Shown here piece after piece: positions 49,594-59,711 of a stretch of DNA of 64,000 bases. Origin of the DNA: Caulifigura coniformis. Its GTDB lineage: Bacteria; Planctomycetota; Planctomycetia; Planctomycetales; Planctomycetaceae. Position numbers and translations under genes: made by a program. Location: NCBI RefSeq assembly GCF_007745175.1, contig NZ_CP036271.1:2128154-2192153 (forward strand), written 5' to 3'. The number at the start of each line of letters is the position of its first letter. Within the stretch, counting starts at the first letter, position 1. The notes below the pieces were generated by a model. The model made no database searches. It had not been told where the DNA came from and saw only the letters and a program-made list of their open reading frames with translations.

Positions 49594-50682
49594 TCAGTTG
49601 AACAGGAAGTGGCAGATGTCGCCGTCCTTCATGACGTAGGCCTTGCCTTCGACGCGGAGCTTCCCGGCGGCCCGGATTTCCTTCTCGCCCTTGTACTGTT
49701 CCAGGTCTTCGAGCGAATAGATTTCGACGCGGATGAAGCCCTTTTCGAAGTCGGAGTGGATGACGCCGGCGGCCTGCGGAGCAGTCGCGCCGACCGGCAC
49801 CGGCCAGGCACGCACTTCCTGCTCGCCGGCCGTGAAGTAGCTCTGCAATCCGAGGGTGCGATACGCCTCGCGGGCGAGCACGGCGAGAGCGGGCTCGGTC
49901 AGGCCGCTCGCCTCGAGCATCCCCGCCCGGTCGGCTTCGTCAAGCTCGGCAATCTCCGCTTCAAGCTTGGCGCAGACCGGGACGACTCCCGCCCCGACCT
50001 TCGCAGCAAACTCCCGAACCTTTTGGACCAGGGGGCCTTCCCCCTTGAGGTCGGTTTCATCGACGTTGGCGACGTACAGGATGGGCTTGGCGCTGAGGAA
50101 GCCGTATGAGGCGATGATCTTCTTTTCGTCCTTGTCCCACTCGAGCTTTCGGAGTGGCTCGTCTTTCGCCAGCTGCTCCTTGCACTTCTTGAGAACCGCG
50201 ACGCGGGCGATCATGTCCTTGTCGCCGCTCTTCGCCGCGCGCTCCGCCTTCGAGAGCGTCGAATCGACCGTCTGCGCATCGGCCAGCAGCAGTTCGATTT
50301 CCACGATCTCGATGTCCGACAGCGGATCGACCTTGCCGCTGACGTGGATCACATCGGGATCCTCGAAGCACCGACAGACCTGCAGGATGGCGTCGACTTC
50401 GCGGATGTGCGTCAGGAACTTGTTGCCCAGTCCTTCCCCTTCGCTGGCCCCTTTGACGATGCCGGCGATGTCGACGAGCTTGAGCGCCGTCGGGACGAGC
50501 TTCTTGGGAACGATGTACTTGCTGATCCGGGCGAGCCGGCCGTCCGGAACAGGGACAATCCCTTCGTTCGGGTCGATCGTGCAGAACGGATAGTTGGCGC
50601 TCTGCGCCTGCTTCGACTGCGTGAGGGCGTTGAAAAGTGTGCTCTTTCCGACGTTGGGCAGACCGACGATTCCAGCTTCCAT
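49594..50682 (-). CDS. ychF: Redox-regulated ATPase YchF (Obg-type)
   Basis: YchF is a cytoplasmic P-loop ATPase of the Obg group that binds ribosomes and affects oxidative stress responses. The 362-residue protein has G1 [15 protein letters not shown]3 [20 protein letters not shown], the NVDE form of G4 (which favours ATP over GTP), and a C-terminal TGS domain (ending DICHFLFN). Length matches the family (about 363). ATG 50682 gives the canonical [15 protein letters not shown]; the longer ORF is not used. The stop lies nine bases from the end of the convergent multidomain gene. Confidence 0.96.
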   Translation of the reverse strand: MEAGIVGLPNVGKSTLFNALTQSKQAQSANYPFCTIDPNEGIVPVPDGRLARISKYIVPKKLVPTALKLVDIAGIVKGASEGEGLGNKFLTHIREVDAILQVCRCFEDPDVIHVSGKVDPLSDIEIVEIELLLADAQTVDSTLSKAERAAKSGDKDMIARVAVLKKCKEQLAKDEPLRKLEWDKDEKKIIASYGFLSAKPILYVANVDETDLKGEGPLVQKVREFAAKVGAGVVPVCAKLEAEIAELDEADRAGMLEASGLTEPALAVLAREAYRTLGLQSYFTAGEQEVRAWPVPVGATAPQAAGVIHSDFEKGFIRVEIYSLEDLEQYKGEKEIRAAGKLRVEGKAYVMKDGDICHFLFN

Positions 50683-50840
50683 TCCTGTTTCCGACTCGCA
50701 AAGAAGAGGCCACGAAACCAGCAGGATATCGACGGCAGGGGCCATCCGTCACCGCATCCGGCCTCGCGCCCGGCTATTCCGCGGAAACTCACCTGGAGAT
50801 GAGGTTTCCGTCGTCAGCCGCCGGAATCGCCGAACAACGG

Positions 50841-52235
50841 TCAACTCGCCGGCTCGGGAACTTTATTGAAGATCCCCCGCCGCGGGCAGAAAAACGCCCA
50901 GAACAGGCCTCCAAGCAAATACAGCCCCGCAAAGAGCACGAGCACCAGGTTCCAGTTCGAGGTCTGCTCGAACAGCTTGCCGACCAGGATCGGACACAGC
51001 GCTACGGCAAAGTTGCCAATCATGTTCACTGCACCCAGCACCTGGGCGACGCGCCCCCCGCTGATGTCGATCACCGCCGCAAACATCGCGGCCCCCGCCA
51101 GCGAGGCGAGCATCGTCCCCATCGTCAACAACCCGATGGCCAGTCTCGCGTCCTCGACAAACCAGCTCGCGAGAATCAGCAGGCCGCACGTTCCCATCGC
51201 GAACGACGCGACTCCGCTTCGACTGAGTCGCAGGTTCCCGGTTCGCTTCCAGATCCAGTCGACGACGAGGCCTCCGAACAGCCCCCCCGTCAGCGACCCC
51301 GCCAGCACCGCGCTCTGCATGTATCCCGATTGCGCGATGGAAACACCGCGCGTCTGCTGCAGGAACGTCGGGAACCAGCTCGCGAAGAACATGTATCCCG
51401 CTGCCCGGCAGATCTGCTGACCGTACAGCAGCCAGAGTCCGGGATGGCGGAGCATTGCCCCCCAGTCGGTTGGACCGACGTCGTCGGCCGCCTCGTCCGT
51501 CTGCTCGGCTGGACGCCCCGAGAGGATCAACCTCCGCTCGGCTTCGTTCACTCGAGGGCTCAGCTCCGGACGATCACGAAATCGAAAGGCGAAACCGATC
51601 GTCCACACGACGCCGGGGATCGAGAAGAGGACGAAGACCCACCGCCAGCTCATGATGCCAAGCAGCTCGCCGGTCAACACGCTGGCGGTCACCGCCCCCA
51701 GCTGCATCCCCATCGTCAACAGCCCGCACCCGAACGAGCGTTGCGACATTGGCATCCAGTCTTTGATCGATTTCGTCGACGCCGGGAAGATTCCGGCCTG
51801 GGCAACGCCGGTCAGCAACTGCGCGGCAATCAACAGCCAGAACCCGGGCGCGATCGCCGTCGCAAACGTGGCGATCGACCACCCCAGCGCAAAGAGCGAC
51901 AGCGCCAGGCGAGTTCCGAAGCGATGCGAGAACGAGCCCGTGGGAACCTGGAACAGGGCGTACGTCCAGAAAAACGCTCCCATGAACCAGCCCGACTCGC
52001 CGAGCGTCAGCCCCAGGTCGTCACGGATGCGGCTCTCGGCCACTCCCACCGAATTCCGTGTCAGGTAGGCCAGCGCCGCGGCCGTGACGAGCCACGCAAT
52101 CGCCCCGTAGCGAACGGCGGTAGGCCGCTGATTGGCGCTCGACTCGCCTTGGACCGCAGCGTCGGCTCGTTTCTCAATCACGACTTCCTGGACCGGCATC
52201 TTCTGGTCAGGCGCGTCGATTTCATGATTGCGCAT
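50841..52235 (-). CDS. MFS transporter (ACS family, hexuronate/galactonate-like)
   Basis: The 464-residue protein has 12 predicted helices and MFS motifs (SFSHRFGTRLALSLFALGW after helix 2, GVWTIGFAFRFRDRPE in the middle). The N terminus carries about 45 polar residues before the first helix (YGAIAWLVTAAALAYLTRNSVG). It sits 105 bases downstream of the dehydratase gene on the same strand, so import of the sugar acid consumed by that enzyme is inferred. ATG 52235 is preferred over a TTG 27 bases upstream. Confidence 0.88.
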   Translation of the reverse strand: MRNHEIDAPDQKMPVQEVVIEKRADAAVQGESSANQRPTAVRYGAIAWLVTAAALAYLTRNSVGVAESRIRDDLGLTLGESGWFMGAFFWTYALFQVPTGSFSHRFGTRLALSLFALGWSIATFATAIAPGFWLLIAAQLLTGVAQAGIFPASTKSIKDWMPMSQRSFGCGLLTMGMQLGAVTASVLTGELLGIMSWRWVFVLFSIPGVVWTIGFAFRFRDRPELSPRVNEAERRLILSGRPAEQTDEAADDVGPTDWGAMLRHPGLWLLYGQQICRAAGYMFFASWFPTFLQQTRGVSIAQSGYMQSAVLAGSLTGGLFGGLVVDWIWKRTGNLRLSRSGVASFAMGTCGLLILASWFVEDARLAIGLLTMGTMLASLAGAAMFAAVIDISGGRVAQVLGAVNMIGNFAVALCPILVGKLFEQTSNWNLVLVLFAGLYLLGGLFWAFFCPRRGIFNKVPEPAS

Positions 52236-52340
52236 CTGAACGGTCCATCCCGGTATTCGCAAAACTCAAGCCATCAGACCGGACAACAGGATTTCAGGAG
52301 CGCCCCCTGCCGCCGGTGAACTTCTGATCGCAAACCAGTC

Positions 52341-53573
52341 TTACCAGTCTCCAACGGCGCCGTCGCGGTAGAACACCCGCTGCACGACTTCCTGCTCGAA
52401 CGGGTGCTTGCGGATCGCCTCCTCGTTCACCGTCACCCCCAGCCCCGGACGCGTGTTGGCAGTCACCGTCCGTGTTCGCGGATCGATCACGTACCCCTCG
52501 TCCACCACTTCCTGACGCCAGGGCACATCCTGGTGCACCGACTCGCAGATGATGTAGCTCGGCTGCGAGAACCCGAACTCCAGCGACGCCGCCGTGCTCA
52601 CCGGCCCCTGCGGATTGTGAGGAGCCAGCGCAATCCGGTAGGCATCGGCCAGCGCCGCGATCCGCCGGCCTTCCGTGAAGCCGCCGCAGTGGGTCAGGTC
52701 GAGCTGGCAGACGTCGCAGCCGCGGGCCGCAAACAGGTCGCGAAACGCCGCCAGGTGCGTCAGCCGTTCTCCCGTGGCGATCGGAGTGGAGACCGCCGCA
52801 TTGATGGCCGCCAGTCCTTCCAGGCTCTCGGGCCAGCATGGCTCCTCGAAGAAGTACAGGCCATACGGGTCGAGCGCCCTGGCGAACTGCAGGCCCATGG
52901 CCGGCGACGGGCGGGCGTGGCAGTCGACCATGATGTCGATGTCATCCCCCACGGCGTCGCGCATGGCCGACACGCAGGCATCGGCCGCCTTCACCGCACG
53001 CAGCCCCTCGATCGGCATCGTCGGCGGCACGGCCATCGACTTGAACGCGCTGAAGCCGTCATCCAGCGCCTGGCGGGCGAGGTCGGCGAACTGCTGAGCG
53101 TTGTCGACCGGCGTCTCATAGAAGCTTTCGAGCTTGCCCCCTCCCAGGTGGCAGTACAGCCGGATGGAGTCGCGGACCGGCCCGCCCCACAGCTTGTGAC
53201 AGGGGACGCCATGCACCTTGCCGACGATGTCCCACAGGGCCAGGTCGATGCCGGCGATGGCCGTCGACCGGACGATGCCGTTGCCGTGCCAGAAGTGCTG
53301 CCGCCACATCATCTGCCACAGGTATTCGACGCGGGCGGGGTCTTCGCCGATCAACAGTTCCGAGAGGTCTGCGACGGCCCCGACGACGCTGCGGGTATGC
53401 CACTCGAGGGTCGCCTCGCCCCAGCCGACCAGGCCCGGCTGGTTGGTGGTGACTTTGACGAACACCCAGTTCCGCATGCGGGCGTGACACACCAGGGTTT
53501 CGATGCCGGTAATTTTCACAAGCTGTCCCGGTTGAGGCTGACGCTTTTCGAGGGGAACGGTTCTGGCCATCAT
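52341..53573 (-). CDS. Mandelate racemase/enolase-superfamily sugar-acid dehydratase (D-galactonate-dehydratase-like)
   Basis: The 410-residue enzyme belongs to the enolase superfamily of acid-sugar dehydratases. Metal ligands are visible in VDCHARP (Asp), FFEEPCWPE (Glu) and IATGERLT (Glu), and the catalytic His in [14 protein letters not shown]. This pattern matches D-galactonate or related aldonate dehydratases more than mandelate racemase itself. Adjacent MFS transporter and a divergent GntR regulator make a catabolic unit. The start is ATG 53573 or the overlapping ATG 53570. Substrate specificity is inferred only from motif similarity. Confidence 0.9.
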   Translation of the reverse strand: MMARTVPLEKRQPQPGQLVKITGIETLVCHARMRNWVFVKVTTNQPGLVGWGEATLEWHTRSVVGAVADLSELLIGEDPARVEYLWQMMWRQHFWHGNGIVRSTAIAGIDLALWDIVGKVHGVPCHKLWGGPVRDSIRLYCHLGGGKLESFYETPVDNAQQFADLARQALDDGFSAFKSMAVPPTMPIEGLRAVKAADACVSAMRDAVGDDIDIMVDCHARPSPAMGLQFARALDPYGLYFFEEPCWPESLEGLAAINAAVSTPIATGERLTHLAAFRDLFAARGCDVCQLDLTHCGGFTEGRRIAALADAYRIALAPHNPQGPVSTAASLEFGFSQPSYIICESVHQDVPWRQEVVDEGYVIDPRTRTVTANTRPGLGVTVNEEAIRKHPFEQEVVQRVFYRDGAVGDW

Positions 53574-53712
53574 TCTTCAGATCGCCCGGGCTTAAACCAG
53601 AGTGGAAGGTTCTGGGACGACGGGCGACATGCTGCGTTTCGAACTGGAGAGCGATCCCGGATTCGACTCAGGAGGCGGGCTGCCGGACGAAGCGACCAAC
53701 GTCCCCGCAAAA

Positions 53713-53730
53713 TTGTCTGAGACACGACAA
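53713..53730. promoter_or_regulatory. Candidate operator, TTGTC...GACAA inverted repeat
   Basis: The sequence TTGTCTGAGACACGACAA has the outer arms TTGTC and GACAA; its middle holds a second palindrome GTCTGAGAC. GntR family sites often contain TTGT and ACAA half sites. Confidence 0.4.
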
Positions 53731-53913
53731 ACAACTGTTCGAATCCGCGACCGGAACTCACCCCCACGCCCCCAAAGGAACCGATGGCGCAGGTCGAACG
53801 AACACAACAGTATCGCCATAGACCACTTATGAATATTCCATTGGCGACAGTCGAGCGACTTTGTCCCCAAAAACGCCCTGCATAAGTCCCCGCTTGAAGC
53901 CGAATCCTATTTG

Positions 53914-53932
53914 CTTGTGGCGTCAAAACAAG
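53914..53932. promoter_or_regulatory. Candidate operator overlapping the GntR promoter
   Basis: CTTGT (53914-53918) and ACAAG (53928-53932) lie 9 bases apart, overlapping the -35/-10 spacer of the GntR gene. Autorepression would explain it. Confidence 0.4.
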
Positions 53933-53947
53933 TATTGTGAGCATGCG

Positions 53948-54820
53948 ATGTCAATGACCGACTACATCCGCAGCGACCTTGCCGTTCGGCTGCGATCGGG
54001 CCTGGAGATCCCTGAACCTCTCACCATCGACTCGGTGGCTGAGTGGTACAAGGTGAGCTTCACTCCCGTCCGCACCGCAATCGCCGGGCTCATCGACGAG
54101 GGGCTGCTCGTCAAAGCTCCGAACCGCCGCCTGTCGGTTTCATCTCAGGCCGTCCAGCCGGCTGAGACGACCAGTGTCGAACTCCCCAAGCCTCCCCGCG
54201 ACCACTACGAAGAGATCGTCAGCGACCTCATCCGCGCCAGCCTCCGCGGCGAAGCCGTTTATCTGCGGGAGGAAGTGACGGCCGACCACTACGACATCAG
54301 CCGCTCGGCCATCCGCAACGTGTTCCACCGCCTCGCCGGCGAAGGAATTCTCGATCACATTCCCCGCCGCGGCTGGCGGCTGAGAGTGTTTCGTCAGGAC
54401 GACCTGAAGGCCTACGTCGAGGTCCGTGAAGTCCTCGAGACCAAGGCCCTGGCCCTGGCGTTTCCCCACGTCGATTCCGGGCAACTTGAGCGGATGCTCG
54501 CGGCGAATGTCCTCCCCACCACTCCGGACGAACTCCCCCGCATCGACGAGTCCCTCCATTCCTACCTGATCGACCTCTCCGGCAACGCCTACATCAAGGA
54601 CTTCTTCGCCCGCCAGGGCCGGTACTACGGCCTGCTGTTCCAGTGGGAAGACCACGATCGCGAAGCCGCGATCGAGACCGTGAAACAGCACCGGAAGATC
54701 CTGACCAACCTCCTGAACCGAGACATGCGCGCCGCCCAGGTTTCGCTGTCGTACCACATCGTAAATAACCACCCCATCCTCAGCCGGATCAAGGGCGAAC
54801 GCCCGGACGTCCCCGCCTGA
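53948..54820 (+). CDS. GntR-type regulator with two winged-helix domains and FCD domain
   Basis: The 290-residue protein has a first winged helix (about 2-65, TIDSVAEWYKVSFTPVRTAIAGLIDEGLL), a second (about 80-155, EEVTADHYDISRSAIRNVFHRLAGEGIL, ending RRGWRLRVF), and an FCD-type all-helical ligand-binding domain (about 160-285, LKAYVEVREVLETKALAL). GntR regulators normally have one winged helix. ATG 53948 begins MSMTDYIRSDLAVRL, the usual start of the first wHTH; an upstream ORF start at 53861 lacks support. It is divergent from the dehydratase and probably represses it until the sugar acid binds. Confidence 0.88.
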   Translation: MSMTDYIRSDLAVRLRSGLEIPEPLTIDSVAEWYKVSFTPVRTAIAGLIDEGLLVKAPNRRLSVSSQAVQPAETTSVELPKPPRDHYEEIVSDLIRASLRGEAVYLREEVTADHYDISRSAIRNVFHRLAGEGILDHIPRRGWRLRVFRQDDLKAYVEVREVLETKALALAFPHVDSGQLERMLAANVLPTTPDELPRIDESLHSYLIDLSGNAYIKDFFARQGRYYGLLFQWEDHDREAAIETVKQHRKILTNLLNRDMRAAQVSLSYHIVNNHPILSRIKGERPDVPA

Positions 54821-54862
54821 GCAGGCGGACGACCTCGTGACATTGATTCAGCGGTGAATGCC

Positions 54863-57800
54863 ATGCGTGTTTTGCGACAGATCCTGACGAGTGCCGCATG
54901 GCTGGCATGTCTCCACTCCGGTTTTGCATTCGCCGACGACCCCGCGGCCAACTATCTCGCCAGGGTGAAGCCGCTCCTCAAGGGGCGCTGCTACGCCTGT
55001 CACGGCGCGCTCAAGCAGGAAGCCGGTCTTCGCCTCGATACGGCCAGCCTGATCCACAAAGGGGGAGACTCCGGTGCCGCGATTGCGCCGGGAGATCAGG
55101 TCTCTACCAGCCTGCTCCTGCAGCGAGTCTCGTCGACCGACGTCGCCACCCGCATGCCTCCTGAGCACGAAGGGGAGCCCTTCAAGCCGGAAGAGATCGA
55201 GCTGCTGAAGCACTGGATCGCCGCCGGCGCCCCGGCCCCTCCGGACGAACAACCCGAGACCGATCCGAAGGACCACTGGGCGTTTCGCGCTGTCGTCCGG
55301 CCAGCCGAACCAGCAGTGAAGAACACCGCCTGGGTTCGCAATCCGATTGACGCCTGGATCTCAAACGGGCACGAGCAGCACGGGCTGTCGCCTCAACCCG
55401 AAGCATCACGGAGCATCCTGCTGCGCCGGCTGTCGATGGACCTGATCGGCCTTCCCCCCACGGCGGAGGAGCTGGCCGTCTTCGAAGCCGACACTTCCCC
55501 CAACTGGTACGAGAACGCCGTCGAACGCCTGCTGGACGATCCGCGCCACGGCGAACGCTGGGCCCGTCACTGGATGGATGTGTGGCGCTACAGCGACTGG
55601 TGGGGCCTCGGCGCGCAATTGCGGAACAGCCAGAAGCACATGTGGCACTGGCGCGACTGGATCGTCGAATCGCTGAACGCGGACGTCCCCTACGACGAAA
55701 TGGTCCGCCTGATGCTCGCCGCCGATGAACTTGCGCCGGAGGATCCGGGGAAGCTGCGGGCAACCGGTTTCCTCGCCCGGAACTACTACATCTTCAACCG
55801 CACGAGCTGGATGGACGACGTCGTCACCCATGTCAGCAAAGGACTGCTCGGCTTGACCGTGAACTGCGCGAAGTGCCACGACCACAAGTTTGATCCGATT
55901 ACGCAGCAGGACTTCTACCGCATGCGTGCCTTCTTCGAGCCATACCACGTGCGGCTCGACATGGTGCCCGGTGAAACCAGCCTCGACCGGAACGGCATCC
56001 CGCGCGTGTTCGATGGCCGGCCGGAAACGCCGACCTATCTCTTCACCAGGGGCGATGAAGCCGCGCCCGATCAGTCGAAACCGATTTCCCCAGGCATTCC
56101 CGACCTCCTCGCCTTCGACGATCTCGACATCAAACCTGTCGACCTCCCGGAATCGAGCTGGAAGCCCGGCCTGCAACCGTGGGTTCTCGCCAACCATCGA
56201 GCCGATGCGACCCGTCGGCTCAAGGCGGCCGAAGACAAACGGGATCAACTCGTGAAGCAGTCGAAACCTTCTCCGACGCCCGCGGTCGACACCCCACCTG
56301 TGATCGAGATGTTTGCCGCCCTGGACGAAACCCTTTGGGCCGTGAATGGAACAGGCTGGAGCCAGCAGGCGGGCAAGGTCGAGCAGAAACAGGACGGACA
56401 GGTCTCATCCACATTAACCCTGCTCGCGCCCGCGCCTCAGGATTTCGACGCCCACCTGCGGTTCCAGCTTCTGGGTGGATCGCGCTGGCGAAGCGTCATC
56501 CTCCGTTTCGATGTCGATCCCGCCCTTGTCTCTGGTTCGGGTGAAGTGCTGGAAGGCCAGCAGGTCTATCTTAGTGGAGCGACCAGCGACTCGAAGCTTC
56601 AGGGCTCGTTCATTCAGGCCGGGAAGTCGCACTACCCGGCCGACGCCCGTAAGCCGTTCGTGGTCGAGGTCGGCAAGGAATACACGCTTCAAGTCCAGGC
56701 GCGTGGAACCTTGATCAACGCCTCCGTGAACGGCAGACACGTCCTGTCGTGGAGGACGCCCGTCGCCCGGCGTGCCGGCGCCGTACAGATCTCCACGTTC
56801 GATGCACTGGCCGTTTTCCACGAGTTCAAATTGTCTCCGCTGGATGCCTCTGTTTCCCTGCTGGAACCGAACGGCTCCCCTGCACTTCCGCTCGAAGAAG
56901 AACTGGCCCTGGCGGAATCCGACGTCCGTGTTGCGAAGGCCGATTGGAGACGCCTCGAACTCCAGGCTGCCGCCGTCAGGGCAGGGCACGAGAAACCTGA
57001 AGCTCAGGCTCAGGAAGCGAATGTCGCCGCGATTCGCGCCGAGCGCGAACTCGAGGTCGAGAAGGCCCGGCACGATCTCCTCATGGCCGAGCAGTCCCTC
57101 AAGCGCGCGCCCGACGACAAGCGGGCCGACGCGGAAAAGAAGCTCGAATCGGCCAGCGCCACACTCAAGCAGAAAACCGAGACGCTTCAGGCAGCGGTCC
57201 AGCCGACGGACCAGTTCACCCCTCCGGAGGGCGCGAAGTGGACGGCCACACGTTTTGACTTCACCGGCAAGGACGATCCCGAGGTGGCATTCGCCCGGAC
57301 GAGCACCGGACGCCGTTCCGCCCTCGCAAGGTGGATCACCGATCGTCGCAACCCGCTCACGGCCCGCGTCGCCGTGAATCACCTCTGGAACCGGCACTTC
57401 GGAACGCCGCTGGTGGCAACACCCTTCGACCTCGGCCGCAACACTCCCGATCCCACTCATCCCGAACTCATCGACTGGCTCGCCTCCGAGTTGATGGACA
57501 ACCAGTGGAGCATGAAGCACCTCCACCGACTCATCGTCACATCAGCGACCTATCGCATGTCGTCGACTCTCGCGCAGGCGGACGAGAAAGCCGCCAGGGA
57601 TCCCGACAACCGGTACTGGTGGCGTCGGACGCCGATCCGCATCGAGTCGCAGGCCGTCCGGGATGCGATCCTTTCCCTGGCGGGAACGCTCGACCCGACC
57701 ATCGGCGGGCCGTCCGTTCCAACCAATGAACAAGAAGCTTCGAAACGCCGCAGCCTCTACTTCTTCCATTCGAACAACGACCGGAACCTGTTCCTCACGA

Positions 57801-58129
57801 TGTTCGACGAGGCGGATGTCACCGAATGCTACCGGCGGGAGCAGAGCGTCGTTCCCCAGCAGGCGCTCGCACTCACCAACAGCGCGATCGTCATCGATTC
57901 GTCCCGCCAGATCGCCGATCGCATCGCCGCACAGTCAAACGGGGATGTCGATTTCATCAACAGGGCATTCATGCTCATTCTCGCGATCTCTCCGAGAGAA
58001 GCGGAGATCGCCGCGAGCCGGAATTCACTCGATCGCTGGTCGAAAGTCGCGAATGGATCCCCCGAGCAGGCGCGCGCGAACCTGGTCTGGATTCTTCTGA
58101 ACCACAACGACTTCGTCACGCTGCGTTAA
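54863..58129 (+). CDS. PSCyt1/PSCyt2/PSD1 c-type cytochrome protein with inserted lectin-like domain and coiled coil (pair C)
   Basis: The 1088-residue protein has a signal peptide, CYACH at 43-47, PSCyt2 with [15 protein letters not shown] (second heme site), an inserted beta-rich domain at about 480-660 (LWAVNGTGWSQQAG, HLRFQLLGGSRWRSVILRFDV, YTLQVQARGTLINASVNG) that resembles a concanavalin/LamG-type lectin fold, a charged coiled coil at about 680-780, then PSD1 (RNPLTARVAVNHLWNRHFG). ATG 54863 has GGTGA upstream; GTG 54854 is an alternative. It is followed by DUF1501 15 bases downstream. Glycan binding by the insert is inferred. Confidence 0.9.
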   Translation: MRVLRQILTSAAWLACLHSGFAFADDPAANYLARVKPLLKGRCYACHGALKQEAGLRLDTASLIHKGGDSGAAIAPGDQVSTSLLLQRVSSTDVATRMPPEHEGEPFKPEEIELLKHWIAAGAPAPPDEQPETDPKDHWAFRAVVRPAEPAVKNTAWVRNPIDAWISNGHEQHGLSPQPEASRSILLRRLSMDLIGLPPTAEELAVFEADTSPNWYENAVERLLDDPRHGERWARHWMDVWRYSDWWGLGAQLRNSQKHMWHWRDWIVESLNADVPYDEMVRLMLAADELAPEDPGKLRATGFLARNYYIFNRTSWMDDVVTHVSKGLLGLTVNCAKCHDHKFDPITQQDFYRMRAFFEPYHVRLDMVPGETSLDRNGIPRVFDGRPETPTYLFTRGDEAAPDQSKPISPGIPDLLAFDDLDIKPVDLPESSWKPGLQPWVLANHRADATRRLKAAEDKRDQLVKQSKPSPTPAVDTPPVIEMFAALDETLWAVNGTGWSQQAGKVEQKQDGQVSSTLTLLAPAPQDFDAHLRFQLLGGSRWRSVILRFDVDPALVSGSGEVLEGQQVYLSGATSDSKLQGSFIQAGKSHYPADARKPFVVEVGKEYTLQVQARGTLINASVNGRHVLSWRTPVARRAGAVQISTFDALAVFHEFKLSPLDASVSLLEPNGSPALPLEEELALAESDVRVAKADWRRLELQAAAVRAGHEKPEAQAQEANVAAIRAERELEVEKARHDLLMAEQSLKRAPDDKRADAEKKLESASATLKQKTETLQAAVQPTDQFTPPEGAKWTATRFDFTGKDDPEVAFARTSTGRRSALARWITDRRNPLTARVAVNHLWNRHFGTPLVATPFDLGRNTPDPTHPELIDWLASELMDNQWSMKHLHRLIVTSATYRMSSTLAQADEKAARDPDNRYWWRRTPIRIESQAVRDAILSLAGTLDPTIGGPSVPTNEQEASKRRSLYFFHSNNDRNLFLTMFDEADVTECYRREQSVVPQQALALTNSAIVIDSSRQIADRIAAQSNGDVDFINRAFMLILAISPREAEIAASRNSLDRWSKVANGSPEQARANLVWILLNHNDFVTLR

Positions 58130-58144
58130 GTCACGCTGAAAGGT

Positions 58145-59596
58145 ATGAACATGGCCATCTTTCATCCCCGGCTCCAGCCGCGTCGAACGTTCCTGGCCGA
58201 CATGGGAATGGGCTTCGCCGGCCTGGCCCTGGGCGCGATGCTGAACCGCGACGGCGTCGCCCGCGCCGATTGGACGCCCCCCGATGGAAAGCCGCATTCG
58301 CCTGCCAAGGCGAAGAGCGTGATCTGGCTGTTCATGAATGGCGGCGTGAGCCAGATGGAGAGCTTCGATCCCAAACCGATGCTGACGAAGTACGGTGGCA
58401 AGACGATCGCGGAAACACCTTTCGCCGACACCCAGGATCCGAAGAAGCTGGCGCTTGCCAAGGTCTCGGCGCCGGATGCCAACGGGGTCCAGCGGAATAC
58501 GCTGTATCCCCTGCAGGTCGGATTCCGGAAGCATGGCGAGAGCGGGATCGAAGTCAGTGACTGGTTCCCACATGTCGCCGGACAGGTCGACAAGCTCGCA
58601 GTCGTCCGCTCGATGTGGACCACCGACAGCAACCACGGCGCCCAGACCCAGTTTCACAGCGGCCGGCATCTGAACGACGGCACGTTCCCCACGCTCGGCG
58701 CCTGGGTGCATTACGGGCTCGGCTCACTCAACGAAAACCTGCCCCAGTTCATCTCGATCGGCACTCGCGAATACTGGAACCGGCGCGACGGGTTCTACCT
58801 CGGCCCTGCCCATGATGCGGTCCCCCTGCGGATCGATCCCGCCAGCCCGCTCGACTTCAGCAAGCCGCAACGTCCCCGGCAGCCGGACTCCATGGAAATC
58901 GGCCGCGAACTCCTGGGAGAACTGAACTCGCTGCGGGGAGTCGAGTATCCGAACGATCCCGCAATGGCGGCCCGGATCGCGTCGTATGAACTCGCATTCC
59001 GGATGCAGACATCCATCCCCGACATCGTCAATTTCTCCGAGGAGACAGCGCAGACACAGTCCCTGTATGGCATCGACAAGCCCCACTGCAAAGAGTTCGG
59101 GATGCAGCTTCTCGCGGCCCGCCGGCTCGTCGAGCGAGGCGTGCGCTTTATCCAGATCCAGCATGGCGGCGGCGGAGCAGGGGCCTGGGACGCTCACAGC
59201 AAGCTGAAGAGCAATCACGAGGAACTTTCGCTCGCCGTCGATCAGCCGATCGGCGCACTCCTGCAGGATCTGGATCAGCGCGGGCTGCTCGACGAGACCC
59301 TCGTGATCTTCTGCACCGAGTTCGGCCGCACTCCAGGCACGCAGGGCGCGGATGGACGCGATCACCACATCTTCGGATTCACCGTCTGGATGGCCGGCGG
59401 CGGACTGAAGCGCGGAGTCGTCCACGGCGCAACCGACGAAATCGGCTTTCATGCCGTGGAGAACCGGCACTACGTCACCGACGCCCACGCCACGATCCTG
59501 CACCAGCTCGGACTCGACTCGCGGCGGCTCGAAATCCCCGGACGCAAACGGCTCGAAATCGACCACGGAAAGCCGATCCACGAGATCATCGCCTGA
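58145..59596 (+). CDS. DUF1501 protein with Tat-like signal (pair C)
   Basis: The 483-residue protein has a twin-arginine signal ([24 protein letters not shown]), [21 protein letters not shown] and C-terminal [32 protein letters not shown]. It lies 15 bases after the PSD1-C gene, making the third PSD1/DUF1501 pair in the window. ATG 58145 or 58151 may be used; AAAGG seven bases upstream favours the second. Role unproven. Confidence 0.9.
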   Translation: MNMAIFHPRLQPRRTFLADMGMGFAGLALGAMLNRDGVARADWTPPDGKPHSPAKAKSVIWLFMNGGVSQMESFDPKPMLTKYGGKTIAETPFADTQDPKKLALAKVSAPDANGVQRNTLYPLQVGFRKHGESGIEVSDWFPHVAGQVDKLAVVRSMWTTDSNHGAQTQFHSGRHLNDGTFPTLGAWVHYGLGSLNENLPQFISIGTREYWNRRDGFYLGPAHDAVPLRIDPASPLDFSKPQRPRQPDSMEIGRELLGELNSLRGVEYPNDPAMAARIASYELAFRMQTSIPDIVNFSEETAQTQSLYGIDKPHCKEFGMQLLAARRLVERGVRFIQIQHGGGGAGAWDAHSKLKSNHEELSLAVDQPIGALLQDLDQRGLLDETLVIFCTEFGRTPGTQGADGRDHHIFGFTVWMAGGGLKRGVVHGATDEIGFHAVENRHYVTDAHATILHQLGLDSRRLEIPGRKRLEIDHGKPIHEIIA

Positions 59597-59711
59597 CAGA
59601 ACGACGACACGGACGGGAAGCCCGTTCCTGCTCTCGTCAAACCGTGTTCGGAATGCACCGGAACAGCACACGGCCACAACGGCCCTGCCATTTCCGATGC
59701 TCCGGGACAGC

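Larger units (their letters stand above)
53574..53947. other. Divergent regulatory region of the sugar-acid module
   Basis: These 374 bases lie between the dehydratase and GntR starts. Inverted repeats TTGTCTGAGACACGACAA (53713-53730) and CTTGT-N9-ACAAG (53914-53932) are candidate GntR operators. A poor TTGCTT -35 and TATTGT -10 (53911-53938) precede the GntR gene, whose ATG follows nine bases after the -10. Confidence 0.5.
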
